From: Linderina pennispora | Lineage: Eukaryota; Kickxellomycota; Kickxellomycetes; Kickxellales; Kickxellaceae | NCBI RefSeq assembly: GCF_002104995.1 | Contig: NW_024468295.1 | Location: forward strand, 1-60,745 | Direction of reading: 5' to 3' | DNA length: 60,745 bases | Part shown: piece by piece, positions 42,823 to 52,550 of the stretch | Layout: each line of letters opens with the position of its first letter | How positions within the stretch are numbered: position 1 is the stretch's first letter | Notes under the pieces: generated by a model | Told to the model about the DNA's origin: nothing | Database searches by the model: none | What the model saw: the letters and a program-made list of their open reading frames with translations, nothing else | Position numbers and translations under genes: made by a program

Positions 42823-43543
42823 TGTCATGTCGTAATCGGTCCACAGTTGGACCACGACAATGGTTACACATCAAGGGGTTTTATTTGTCTTCCCTTTTTT
42901 CTTTTACTTCTCTTCTCTTCTTCGTCACATGCCACTGTTCCGCTATCAGGACGGACTGCCCCTGACTATCGCCGGTCAAGTTGTCGCCCACGAATGGATT
43001 CGCGGCGATGTACCTGGCTCGCGACGTCCACCAACAGATGGCCGCTGATGTGTATACATCGGGTCTATACGGATATGGGAACACTGTCCCGTGGTCGCCC
43101 GGCAGCCGATAGCAGCAAGTAGCATACTCCGTTTGCCGAAGTCCATCCCGCCGAACGTGTATAAATACAGCCATGAGCAGTGAGCAACTTTTAGTTTTAT
43201 TGTCTACTTTTTAGTATATGATCTCGTTAAGGAACAGTTCACTGAGTTATATTTCTATTTAGTTTTCCAAAAGATAGTTAGGACCATTACTGTCGAAGTA
43301 GTAGATTACCTCGCAGATTTCCACGAACGAGAGAAAAGAGCTTGGTAGTTTACTATTTCACTAGGATATCTGAATTTCCCGCGATTATTATTATTATTAT
43401 TATCATTATTATTATTACCGTTTATTCACGGATATTCGATTCAAGCAAGACCAACGACTACAATGTCCTTCATGACCGACCCAGACAGTGCTGGTGATCG
43501 ACTCACTGATCAAGCCTCTCCTTCACCCCTTTTAAACACCACA
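42823..43543 (+). mobile_element. Solo LTR A (721 bp), 22 bp upstream of tRNA-Pro
   Basis: Starts TGTCATGTCG and ends CACCACA (TG...CA), flanked by a 4-bp duplication GAGC (42819-42822 and 43544-43547). Contains GTATAAATACAGCC (43158) as likely TATA box and an ATT microsatellite near 43388. Same length as LTR B and clearly homologous. No primer-binding site or gag/pol between them; tRNA genes lie between, so they are two separate solo LTRs. Confidence 0.92.
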
Positions 43544-43565
43544 GAGCAGAGAAAAATATTTCACT

Positions 43566-43637
43566 GGTTCTGTGGTCTAGCGGTATGATTCTCGCTTAGG
43601 GTGCGAGAGGTCCCGGGTTCAATCCCCGGCAGAGCCC
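43566..43637 (+). tRNA. tRNA-Pro (AGG)
   Basis: Acceptor GGTTCTG/CAGAGCC, D-arm TGGTCTAGCGGTATGA, anticodon loop TTAGGGT (AGG), T-loop GGTTCAATCCC. Confidence 0.95.
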
Positions 43638-43764
43638 CAAGTTTTTGCACCAGCTCATTTCGCTGTAGGGCTTTTTTGCGGAAATAAACGCTGGCCATGC
43701 AAAAAACAGGCACAGCTGCGCTTGACTCTCGCTACATCGAGACTAGGAATGGCAAAAAAGATGC

Positions 43765-43838
43765 TGCCTTCTGCCAGAATCGAACTGGCGACCTTCTGCT
43801 TACTAGGCAGACGCTCTGCCAACTGAGCCAAGAAGGCA
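43765..43838 (-). tRNA. tRNA-Thr (AGT)
   Basis: Minus strand: acceptor TGCCTTC/GAAGGCA, D-arm TGGCTCAGTTGGCAGAGC, anticodon loop CTAGTAA (AGT), T-loop AGTTCGATTCT. Confidence 0.95.
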
Positions 43839-43854
43839 TCCCATTTGTTGATTT

Positions 43855-44575
43855 TGCCATGTCGTAATTGGTCCACGGTTGGACCACGACAATGGTTACA
43901 CATCAAGGGGTTTTTATTTATCCTCCTTTTTTTTTTTATCTTTTACTTCTCTTCTCCGTCGTCACACGCCGCTGTTCTGCTATCAGGACAGACCGCCCCT
44001 GACTATCGCCGGTCGAGCTGACGCCCACGAATGGATTCGTGGCGATGTACCTGGCTCGCGACGTCCACCAACAGATGGCCGCTGATGTGTATACATCGGG
44101 TCTATACGGATATGGGAACACTGTCCCGTGGTCGCCCGGCAGCCGATAGCAGCAAGTAGCATACTCCGTTTGCCGAAGTCCATCCCGCCGAACGAGTATA
44201 AATACAGCCATGAGCAGCGAGCAACATTAAGTTTTGTGGTCTACTTTTTAGTATATGATCTCGTTAAAGAACAGTTCTCTGAGCTTTTATTCTATTAAGT
44301 TTTCCAACGTTATAAGATAGGACCGTTACCATCGAAGTCGTAGATTACCTTGCAGATTTCCACGAACGAGAGAAAGAGCTTGGTAGTTTACTGCTTTACT
44401 AGGATATCTGTATTTCCCACGACCGTCATTAATAGTATTATTATTATTACCGTTTATTCACGGATACCATTTTCAAGCAAGACCAGTGACTGCTATGTCT
44501 TTCGCAACCGACCCAGACTGTGCTGGTACTCGACCCGCTGATCAATCCTCTCCTTCACCCCTTTTAAACCCCACA
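43855..44575 (+). mobile_element. Solo LTR B (721 bp), upstream of tRNA-Thr
   Basis: Starts TGCCATGTCG and ends CCCCACA, flanked by 4-bp duplication ATTT (43851-43854 and 44576-44579). AGTATAAATACAGCC TATA-like box near 44195. The duplication lies 12-16 bp upstream of the tRNA-Thr 5' end (43838, minus strand). Confidence 0.92.
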
Positions 44576-45063
44576 ATTTCCTTAGATAATCATATGTACA
44601 CAAATGTAACGTTCTAGCAACCAGCAGTTGCTTTGTTTTGTTACTTTTTTTTATTCTGGTACTTTTTCTTAAACATGTCGCCATACTTTCCTTATTTGCA
44701 TATACCAGCGATATACATACTCATTGCAATGGCTTTTTTATATGTTCCAGTCTTTGATAGCATTCTTTAAATGAGACTTATTCAACCCTAGATAATAAAT
44801 AAAAAACATAATGAAAGCTGCAGAGTAGTGTGGTGTATAGTGCATGAATAGTGGCAAAAACCAGTGTATTTTTACTACATACTTTTTTTTGGACAATTGT
44901 GAATAGCGTGTTCTTTACCCTTTTGCATATTTTATCTTTGGACAGCCCTGAGTGCTCTGCTGTGCAAATATTCGAGTATATTACTTACCCTATCACCTCA
45001 TTCTCAGCCGATTTTCATTTGACCCTCTGCATAGTTTGTTTTTTTCTATCATATTTATACCTT
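44576..45063. other. Upstream region of seven-transmembrane gene
   Basis: AT-rich, without its own gene; presumed promoter of the following receptor-like gene. Confidence 0.4.
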
Positions 45064-46164
45064 ATGTACCCAGCTATATCCGACACCGACTGAATTGCAG
45101 CAGCAGGAAGCCTTTTGTCAAAAGCACTGGATCCTGTCGGGACACCTGACCGTGCAGCAATAATTGCATGCACATCAATATTTGGTACCACAGCACTTCT
45201 AGTTATATACGCATGGCTCAACATCTCTTACCCGCCAATTCGAGCAAAGAATCTTCCACTTACAACACTCATGCTTCTCTCTGGCATCATCTGGTATATA
45301 GGCGACGTGGTCACAAATGGCCATATTAATGTTGTTGGATTTTGGCAGAATTGCAAACTGTGGGTGATCTGGGTAAGGGCATTCCTAGTATGTTCCTATG
45401 CTGCTGCCATATTTATGCGCGCCTATACGATGGATCTCATCTTTGCTCAAGGGAAGAAAGCTCGGGGACTGCCATTTTACATACCGATGGCATCATTGTT
45501 TACTATCATATTCGTAATCTGTATCAACGCACATGCTGCTGGTGGTGAGTCACCAGTTCATTTTATCCCACGTGTACAAATGTGCAGTATCTCATTGTAC
45601 ATTCTCTATACCGGAATGGCATTCGTCTGGGTATCGTTGACTGCCTGTGGATTTATAATCTGGCGTCTTCGCGAAATTTACTCAGTGTTTAGCGAGATCG
45701 GCGAGTTCTCAATAATCCTGTTCCTGGGAATATTTGATATCCTACACACGGCTCTGTTCACTGGACTTGTTCCGTATTACCCGCTTGACATAGAGTATCG
45801 AGTAATGTCAACGATTATTTATACATGCGTCACAAATATTTCAGTATGGATTATACTTTTCATACCAGTGTTTAGGAGTATATTCTACCGGCGAGCGTAC
45901 TTGGAAGACTGGCTACTGCAGCTAGAGAGTGACAGGATAGCGTCAGTATACAAAAGAGTTGATGAATACTCAGAATCTGCCAGTGTAAGATTCTCGCACC
46001 AAGACGATACAGCGGACGAGAAAGAACTTCCAGCCCAGCCAGGAGAGCTTGAGCTAGGCGGCCAGCTGAACATCCAGTCTGACTTACCAAGTAGATGCAC
46101 TGAGCGAGGAGCTCCTAGCCACCCTATAGAGTTTCATGCTATCACTAGTAGATTACCACAATAA
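45064..46164 (+). pseudogene. Seven-transmembrane receptor-like gene with early in-frame TGA
   Basis: Reading from ATG 45064 gives MYPAISDTD, then TGA (45091-45093), then IAAAGSLLSKALDPVGTPD in the same frame, matching FPAVSDATRIATAQ...HLDPVGQGD of the 19365-20553 paralog, where the stop position is arginine. The rest is an open ~350-codon frame with seven hydrophobic segments, YPPIRAKNLPLTT, IGDVVTNGHINVVG, MRAYTMDLIFAQGKK and YRRAYLEDWLLQLESDRIA, and a long acidic C-terminal tail. A single CGA-to-TGA change explains the break. It may be a very young pseudogene, a sequencing error, or use a downstream start that would lose TM1. Confidence 0.72.
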
Positions 46165-46648
46165 ATGCATCTTGGCTTATATTTCTCAGCTAAGAAATGT
46201 GATATAGAATACGCTTTGAACATCCATAAGAACCTTGTATATCGTCAGAGTTTAGAGAATAGCTTTCGGGATATATTGGTTGGCTGAGTCCCATGGTGTG
46301 CTCGATTATGCTTGCAGTATATCCATCTAGGTTTGGATTTAGTGTGTATATATCTCTAGCAAAGTGTGTGTTCTGTCTTTGAAAAGCAGCCATATCGGCA
46401 TGTAGTATACTGCTGGTACTTTCTGAAGTCTATATCAGAATTAGATTTTCCTTATTTCATTGTTCTATTTTCTCTTTATATTTTGCTACCCAGTCCAATA
46501 CTGGACCGGATCCTTCCTGTCTTTCTTCTATATTTTTCTACTTGCTTAGTGCCTTCCTGCACTCTCTCACACTTTCTCAATACATATATCTTCAGGTGTT
46601 TCAGCCCGCTCTACAATATACTTGTATCGCTTGTAACCTTCTGACAGT
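46165..46648. other. Intergenic DNA
   Basis: AT-rich, pyrimidine tracts (e.g. 46450-46500). No recognised gene. Confidence 0.4.
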
Positions 46649-47053
46649 CTACTCGATTTTAGCCTGGATATCCGCCTTTTGTTCATAATGAGTCAGGCGA
46701 AGCGGCCAGATATTCAAGTATTCGCCGCGGTGGAAAATACACTGGTTGGCAGGATATACCATCAGGATCCAGATGCACAAATTTCCGACAACCAGGTCGA
46801 CAGAAGTTAAAAGGCAGCGCAAGATACGGCTGAAAGGAAATCGTGGGCGAATAAGATGAACAAGTGTTGTGAACAGCATGGCGACCAGGCACAGCACGTA
46901 GATGCCAATGAAATGCCAAAAATCGTTGTAGTTGGACTGAATGTTGAGCAGACGAATAATATACACGCCGATAATCATCCATACCACCCAAAGCATGCCG
47001 AGCGAGACACACTTGAACCCCGTAGAGTAGCTGCATACTTCAAGGGTGGGTGA
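46649..47053 (-). pseudogene. Seven-transmembrane receptor-like fragment (C-terminal third)
   Basis: Minus-strand frame reads IYVLCLVAMLFTTLVHLIRP, CLLTSVDLVVGNLCIWILMV, YPANQCIFHRGEYLNIWPLR and stops at 46649. This matches TM5-TM7 and the F-H-R/H-E-Y-L motif of the family. The N-terminal half is missing. Confidence 0.75.
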
Positions 47054-47528
47054 ATACTCTATTGTGATTCCTCCGCTCAGCCAATAAGCAACGGAGCATT
47101 ATGTGACCAGTAGCGTGCCATATATCAATATAGGCACATAAGATCATGTTCCACTACATAGCTTGACGCGGTTGAAGACACAGTCAAAAGCAAACAACCA
47201 AAAGAGTGTTTGAGGTTACGAGCTATTGAGTTTGGTCGGGCTGTAGCACCCAAGTAAAAGAGAATATATTGGAAAAGAGACAGACCAAGGCAGTCTTGAA
47301 GAGATTAATAGGGAATTAGTGAAGAAAAAAAGGAAGCAAAGAGACCTGGCCGGTGACTGGACCGATTCGAGAATAAAAGGAAAGAATAGGAAAAGGGTGA
47401 GAAGTAATATAATTTTCTGATACATTCAACAAACACAACAGTACAAACATGGATACCAAAAAATAGTGCATTTATGATATGGGTGATTGGTTGTGAATAA
47501 AAAGTGCAAAAAAAAGAAAGACCAGAGC
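47054..47528. other. Intergenic DNA
   Basis: No gene recognised. A GATACC/CAAAAAATAG AT-rich stretch near 47450 probably belongs to the 3' region of the MFS gene. Confidence 0.4.
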
Positions 47529-48974
47529 TTAGATCCTCTTCTTAAAATCTCTGCTGGCTGCAATGCGCAAACAACAGAACATCAAGAATGCGGCAGCCAT
47601 AAAGCAACCCGAGAATGCAATAGTAGGGCGGAAATTGGTGCCATGGCCAATATTATCCAGGATAGCGCTCGACGACGGGGCACCACAAAGGGTGCCGATA
47701 AAATTGGCAATATAGAGCAGGCCGATAATGGTCGCGATGCGGTTGACGCCCCATAGATTGGCAATAATGACGGGCAAAAGGCTGATGAAGCCGCCGCAGA
47801 AGAAGCCGTAAATGATCGTGCACGCAATGACGGTACCGGGAGTTTCAAACGGCAGCCACAGGACCAGTAGGCTGAGTGCAGCAATGCACATGCAGAGGAC
47901 CAGGGCATTGATGTTGCCAAGGATTACGGCAATCTGACCTGTCAGGACACGGCCGGCAGTCGATGCGGCATTGATGATGGTGACTAGGTTGCTGGCCAGG
48001 TTTTCCTCCATGTGGACGACCTTGGCCGCATAGGTTGGCATATCAAAGAAGGGAGTGAAGTAGCCAGTGGTTGCACAGATGGAGCCGGCGAAAATGAACA
48101 TGAACCGGATGTCGCGCAAAAGTCCAAAATCGACGACCTTATCGCGTGACTGTACCTTCAAGCGGTTGCGCATGAAAATGCTCGACACAGAGTTAACGGC
48201 GATAATGATAATTCCGGTGATGCGCAGAGACCAGCCGGTGCCAAGGTTCTTGATCATACTGTCGGTAGCCGGAGTCAGCCACAGGCCACCGATACCGCTG
48301 CCAGCGACAACAATGCCAATGGCCAGCGGGCGGTACTTGACGAACCACTGGGACGGGATAGATGTAGCAGGGATAAAGACCAGGGATGCGCCAAGTGAGA
48401 AGGCGATTCCCTGTGTTAGAATCAGCTTCCAGACAGCCGAGTCACAGAATGACGCGATGATCAGAGAGATGCCCATGATGATACCGCCGAGGAAGGTGAC
48501 CAGACGGGAATCTAGCCGCTCGCACAGGATTCCGGCTGGGATGCCGACCGCATTCATGACAGCGAATTGCAGAGTACCGATCCATGCTAAGGTCGACATG
48601 TCCTCTTCTGGGAACTGGTGTGCATGGTAATACGTCTGGTACGACCCGTAGCTGTTGACACAGCCCATAGAGAACATCAGCATGAAACAACCGGCGGTTA
48701 CCACGATCCACCCATATTTACCGTCAACCGGCTGCTCTTCGTACGACTTACTCTCCCACCACCGGGGCGGGGGCTGCGAGACATCTGTTGATGAGGGCGA
48801 TTCCCGGATGCTTCCCTTCTCGTCGGCCGTGTTGTCCTGGCCATCTCCAGAGTACTCCGATACTTTGTCGGTGTAGGGGCTGCGGCTGCTCACTGTGGAC
48901 ATGGTGTCCGTGTCTCGGATAGTGTGTTCAATCTCCGACGTGGTCACGTCGCTGTTATTTTTGATGTGCGACAT
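47529..48974 (-). CDS. MFS monocarboxylate-transporter-family protein
   Basis: 481 aa with an ~80-residue acidic, serine-rich cytosolic N-terminus, then 12 predicted membrane segments. DGKYGWIVVTAGCFMLMFSM is the TM1 signature of the monocarboxylate transporter (SLC16/Mch) family; SLIIASFCDSAVWKLILTQG and the LTGQIAVILGNINALVLCMC, GLLYIANFIGTLCGAP segments fit the later helices. In fungi members carry riboflavin, carboxylates or siderophore-like compounds; the substrate cannot be assigned. The ORF is intact, with stop at 47529. Upstream 48975-49160 is its promoter side, with TTTATATAAGC near 49160. Confidence 0.85.
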   Translation of the reverse strand: MSHIKNNSDVTTSEIEHTIRDTDTMSTVSSRSPYTDKVSEYSGDGQDNTADEKGSIRESPSSTDVSQPPPRWWESKSYEEQPVDGKYGWIVVTAGCFMLMFSMGCVNSYGSYQTYYHAHQFPEEDMSTLAWIGTLQFAVMNAVGIPAGILCERLDSRLVTFLGGIIMGISLIIASFCDSAVWKLILTQGIAFSLGASLVFIPATSIPSQWFVKYRPLAIGIVVAGSGIGGLWLTPATDSMIKNLGTGWSLRITGIIIIAVNSVSSIFMRNRLKVQSRDKVVDFGLLRDIRFMFIFAGSICATTGYFTPFFDMPTYAAKVVHMEENLASNLVTIINAASTAGRVLTGQIAVILGNINALVLCMCIAALSLLVLWLPFETPGTVIACTIIYGFFCGGFISLLPVIIANLWGVNRIATIIGLLYIANFIGTLCGAPSSSAILDNIGHGTNFRPTIAFSGCFMAAAFLMFCCLRIAASRDFKKRI

Positions 48975-49939
48975 TATGCAGTGTGGTGTCTGCCTTTATA
49001 CTGTATCTAGCGAAGATCGGATTCCGTGTATGGAAAAAGGAGGCTGGGAGAAATTTGATGGAAGGATATTAAACAGAATAATAGGGAATATTAGAATGTA
49101 GCGATTACCGGCAAGACAGCAGATACCTCAGACAAGGAAAAGCGCAGGCACATGGCCGCTTTATATAAGCTACCCGCGAGTTCCCAGTGGGGGGCATTAG
49201 GCAAGGCTCCTCTCGGGAAACAAGTCACAGCGAAAAAAAATGCCTATCGCCTCCCCCAAAGGCGAATCTCTTCGGAACTTGGGCCAAATAGGTTTCTCAA
49301 AGAGAAAGAGCATCTAAATGATCCTGGGTTTTGCGAACGGAAAATGTCGATCTGAATTTCGCAATTTTTATTTTGTGCGAATAAGACTGCGTTTCCGCAT
49401 CTCGGACTTCGGACTGGTGGGGCCTGGATGACAAGGGAAGGGCCAAATTCGAGGCATCACTGGGGGGCGAAGACATGTGTGTGCTACTCAATGCGCAGAA
49501 GGTTATGCAGACCCTGGTTTGTGGGTGGGAGGAGACGCGCTCTTCTACTGACCAGCGAACATGGCTGCATTGCGAGATATGCATGTCTGGGGGGTCATCA
49601 CCGTGTGAACAAACAGTGCACATGTGGGAAAGGGCAGCTTATGATTCATCGTGAAATGTTCGGATCAGGAAGGTGTTGCAAAGGGAAAAAGATCTGTTTC
49701 CGCCCGTGGCCCATGTCCGTAATCCGTGGACACAGGTAGAGCAGAAGTCATGAGAAAAAAGCAAGATGCCTGCAAGATAAGAAAAAAATATGGCACCTGG
49801 TTTCTTAACAAATTAACCCAAGCCTGCGGAGCACCGAGTGACTGCGAGGAGTTTAGAAATCCGGGGGATGGTCTTGAGATAGCAAATCACAACAACAGGC
49901 CCTTGCCAGCCATCCCCAAAAAACACTGGCAATTTGTCT
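48975..49939. other. Intergenic region upstream of the MFS gene
   Basis: Contains short ORFs on both strands only. No family motif or RNA gene is seen. Confidence 0.45.
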
Positions 49940-51585
49940 TTACATGTCTACCACAACCAGCGTCCTAACCAGCGATCCATGCGCCGGTCCAGGTCCCGGC
50001 AGCAGCACACTCGCCACACCAAAGTCAAACGGCTGGCCGGCCGGCCACAGCGATCGTAGCGATCCGTCCCCAGGCGAGGCAGGCACGCGCGCTAGCAATC
50101 TCTTTGCATAGCTGCCTTGGCAGACGGCCAGAACAGAGGCTGAGCCATCGGTCAGTTCCAGCACAAAGCGGTGCTCTGTGACAGATCCTGCGCCAGTGCA
50201 GCAGGCTGTGCTGGTCACCAGGCGTGTGTGGCAGTGAGCGCAGACATGTACGGAACAGCTGGAAACCAGCGCGGGGTAGGTGCTGGTGATTTGGGCGTGA
50301 ATGCGGTACTGCGCATTCATCTACAGGAAGGGCTATTCAGTCAGCACAAAGTGCATTCGGGTCTCAAATACCTGTGGGCGGTTCTCGGACATGGCTAGGT
50401 ATGCACACTACATGTGTTTAACAGCCAGATATTCCACCGAGCCCCAAGAAGACTCACCTCACTGCCACCAAGAATGTCCGCGATCGGTGTTACTGCGGCA
50501 TTTCGGTAAGCGCTTTTGGTAGGTTCAGCGGATTTGGCACCTGCGCCCAAGTCCGTCTGTCTCGTTGAAATTTTGCGCGGCTTCACTTGCCTCAGGCACT
50601 TTGCGCGGCGCCTCAGCAACGGACGCAAATCCTCGCTGTCCTCCTTCACCATGCGCACCAGGATTTTGTCTGGATACATTGCATCCGGCATCATCATCAG
50701 CTGCATACCATCCATATCGGTCTCCCGTACATGGCACCGGCGGAACTTGTAAAAAGCATTCAGCAACAGCTCGCTGGGCAGGCCAGGGATATACTGTGGG
50801 TTGTTGATTATCAACGGCACCAGGCGCTTGCCGCCGACAACGGGCGTGGTTGGCGTTTTGGTTTCGTGCACTAGCGGGTTCTCAGAGTAGTCTGTGACTA
50901 GGCAGTGCCAGGACCGGTCGTGGTGCGTGACATGCAGGATTTCGACGATTATGTCGGAGAAATTCCCGGGAACCAGCTGGTGCACCTGCTGCAGGTTTTT
51001 CGAGCCCGACATGGGCTTGGGCGCTTGCGGTCGGCTGCTGCTGGTGACTTTCGGCCTCTGCTTCTCTGTCGGCATACCCTCCATATGCTCTAATGGCATC
51101 TTGGCTGGGATTAGGATTTCGCTAACCGGTCGCTGCTGCCACCACTCGCGCAGATACCTGACCACTGGGTGCATCTTGGCCACCGACATGTCCACGCGCA
51201 CTATATCCGCCTCCTTGTCCTTGAAGCCGACGGCCTGGTGCGCCTTTTCGAACACCTGGATTTTGACTCGGTCAAATACTACTATGTCGCCGGGAACACA
51301 TACCAGATTGCGGCACTGGTTGAGTGATGCGCGGAATGCAATGCAGGGAAGAAAGCCGGCGAGCGGTAGTGAGGGATCGACCAGGTTTATGCAGACCGAG
51401 TAGTCGTGGGTACGTGTCTCCTTGGGCTCTGTGCAGTGCGTGACCACGCCGATTATGTTGGCCTGGTCTCCAGGGCTTGCATGGGCCAGCGGTGTCAGAA
51501 AACTGCGCTGCAAAGCATCCTGGTATTCTTCGGTTGAGGTGATTTTTGCGGCGGCTGAGCCGCCCAGATCGGCGAGAATACCCAT
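49940..51585 (-). CDS. Telomere end-binding protein POT1 (two exons)
   Basis: Single-stranded telomere binding protein of the shelterin-like complex. Coding is complement(join(49940..50320, 50458..51585)), 502 aa. Exon 1 has the first OB fold: NIIGVVTHCTEPKETRTHDY, CINLVDPSLP, CVPGDIVVFDRVKIQVF. A second OB-like part follows (VPGNFSDIIVEILHVTHHDRS, CLVTDYSENPL). The 137-nt intron begins GTGAGT after GGSE and ends CCTGTAG. Exon 2 carries MNAQYRIHAQITSTYPALV, then CSVHVCAHCHTR with a CxxC pair, as in the zinc-bearing C-terminal region of POT1/TEBP-alpha proteins. The alternative acceptor CCCACAG leads to stops. A serine/glutamine-rich linker (~170-200) separates the OB folds. Confidence 0.85.
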
Positions 51586-51758
51586 GAAGTGCGATGGAAC
51601 AGGGAATGGCTGCGTTTTGTTTAGAGAGTGAGCTGAAGCGAATGGGTGTTTCTCTTTTTTTTTTTTTTTTTTTTTTTGGTAACTGATGTCGATGGCCTTT
51701 GTTTCTGAAATCAGAAATGATATTGTGGCAAGTTTATGGAGTAAATGAAAAACGGGTA

Positions 51759-52443
51759 TTAGCGGGTGAACGACTGCTTGAACTCTTGCACGGTAACCAT
51801 GGCAGTACGGGCAATGCCTTCCAAGCTAAAAAAAAGTACAATATCAGGAAAAAGGGTAAGGTAGTTAGAAAGCATCCAAAATATCTTCGAGTCTATAGGA
51901 AAAAGGAAAAGTGTCATGGTTTCAATTGACGGATAAAACACAGCAAGCCATCGCGCCCTATTCCCCTGGTACTTACTTGATATCTCCCCACCCACGCTCG
52001 GCATTCTCTGTGGCCTCGGTCTCGTCCTGCTGCGCCATGACTCTCAGCACGGTCTTCTTGCTCGACTCCTGCAGCTCGCCGGCCATGATCATCTCGTCCA
52101 AGACAAAATACGCCTTTTGGAAGTGGAAAATCAGGTCGAGCTCGCAGACATTGCCAAAGTAGCGGTCGAGCACTTCGACGAAGCGGTGGATTATCTCGAG
52201 AGTGATCAATTCGTTGTCGTCCATGTCAATGCCGGCGACAAAGTACAGCGAGGCGTATTTGCGGTAAACCACTTTGGTGTCCTTGTGCTCGATGAAATTG
52301 CACAGCTTGGGCCGACGCGCCAGCACCAATTGGCTGACCTCTTTGACAATTTTGGCCTTTTCTTTCTGCGGCAAGGTGATGTACCATTTGACTAGGCGCA
52401 ATTTGCCTTGGCGACTAACTAGGAAGACGTACTTTATGCCCAT
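51759..52443 (-). CDS. AP-1 clathrin adaptor complex sigma subunit (two exons)
   Basis: Small subunit of the AP-1 complex sorting cargo at the trans-Golgi and endosomes. Coding is complement(join(51759..51825, 51977..52443)), 177 aa. Exon 1 holds the full longin-like sigma fold: [60 protein letters not shown] and [18 protein letters not shown]. Reading through the exon would stop at GDIK*, but the GTAAGT donor there and TTTTTTTTAG acceptor give [17 protein letters not shown] and a stop after SFTR. Intron is 151 nt. [13 protein letters not shown]-type wording and the '[10 protein letters not shown]' segment point to AP-1 rather than AP-2. Confidence 0.88.
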
Positions 52444-52550
52444 GGTAATAAAGAATGAAAGAGTAGAAAAAAAAAAGTGATGCGTGAATGTGAAAAGGAA
52501 GAGGTGGGGGTTTTAGAAGTGTCGTCAGTAGGTTGGCGTAGGGGTGCTGA

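Noticed and set aside
43380-43425. ATT microsatellite as independent feature
   Set aside because: It belongs to the LTR; the counterpart is present at the same place in LTR B (shorter).
42823-44575. One full LTR retrotransposon between LTR A and LTR B
   Set aside because: Only ~310 bp with two tRNA genes lie between them, and each LTR has its own distinct target duplication.
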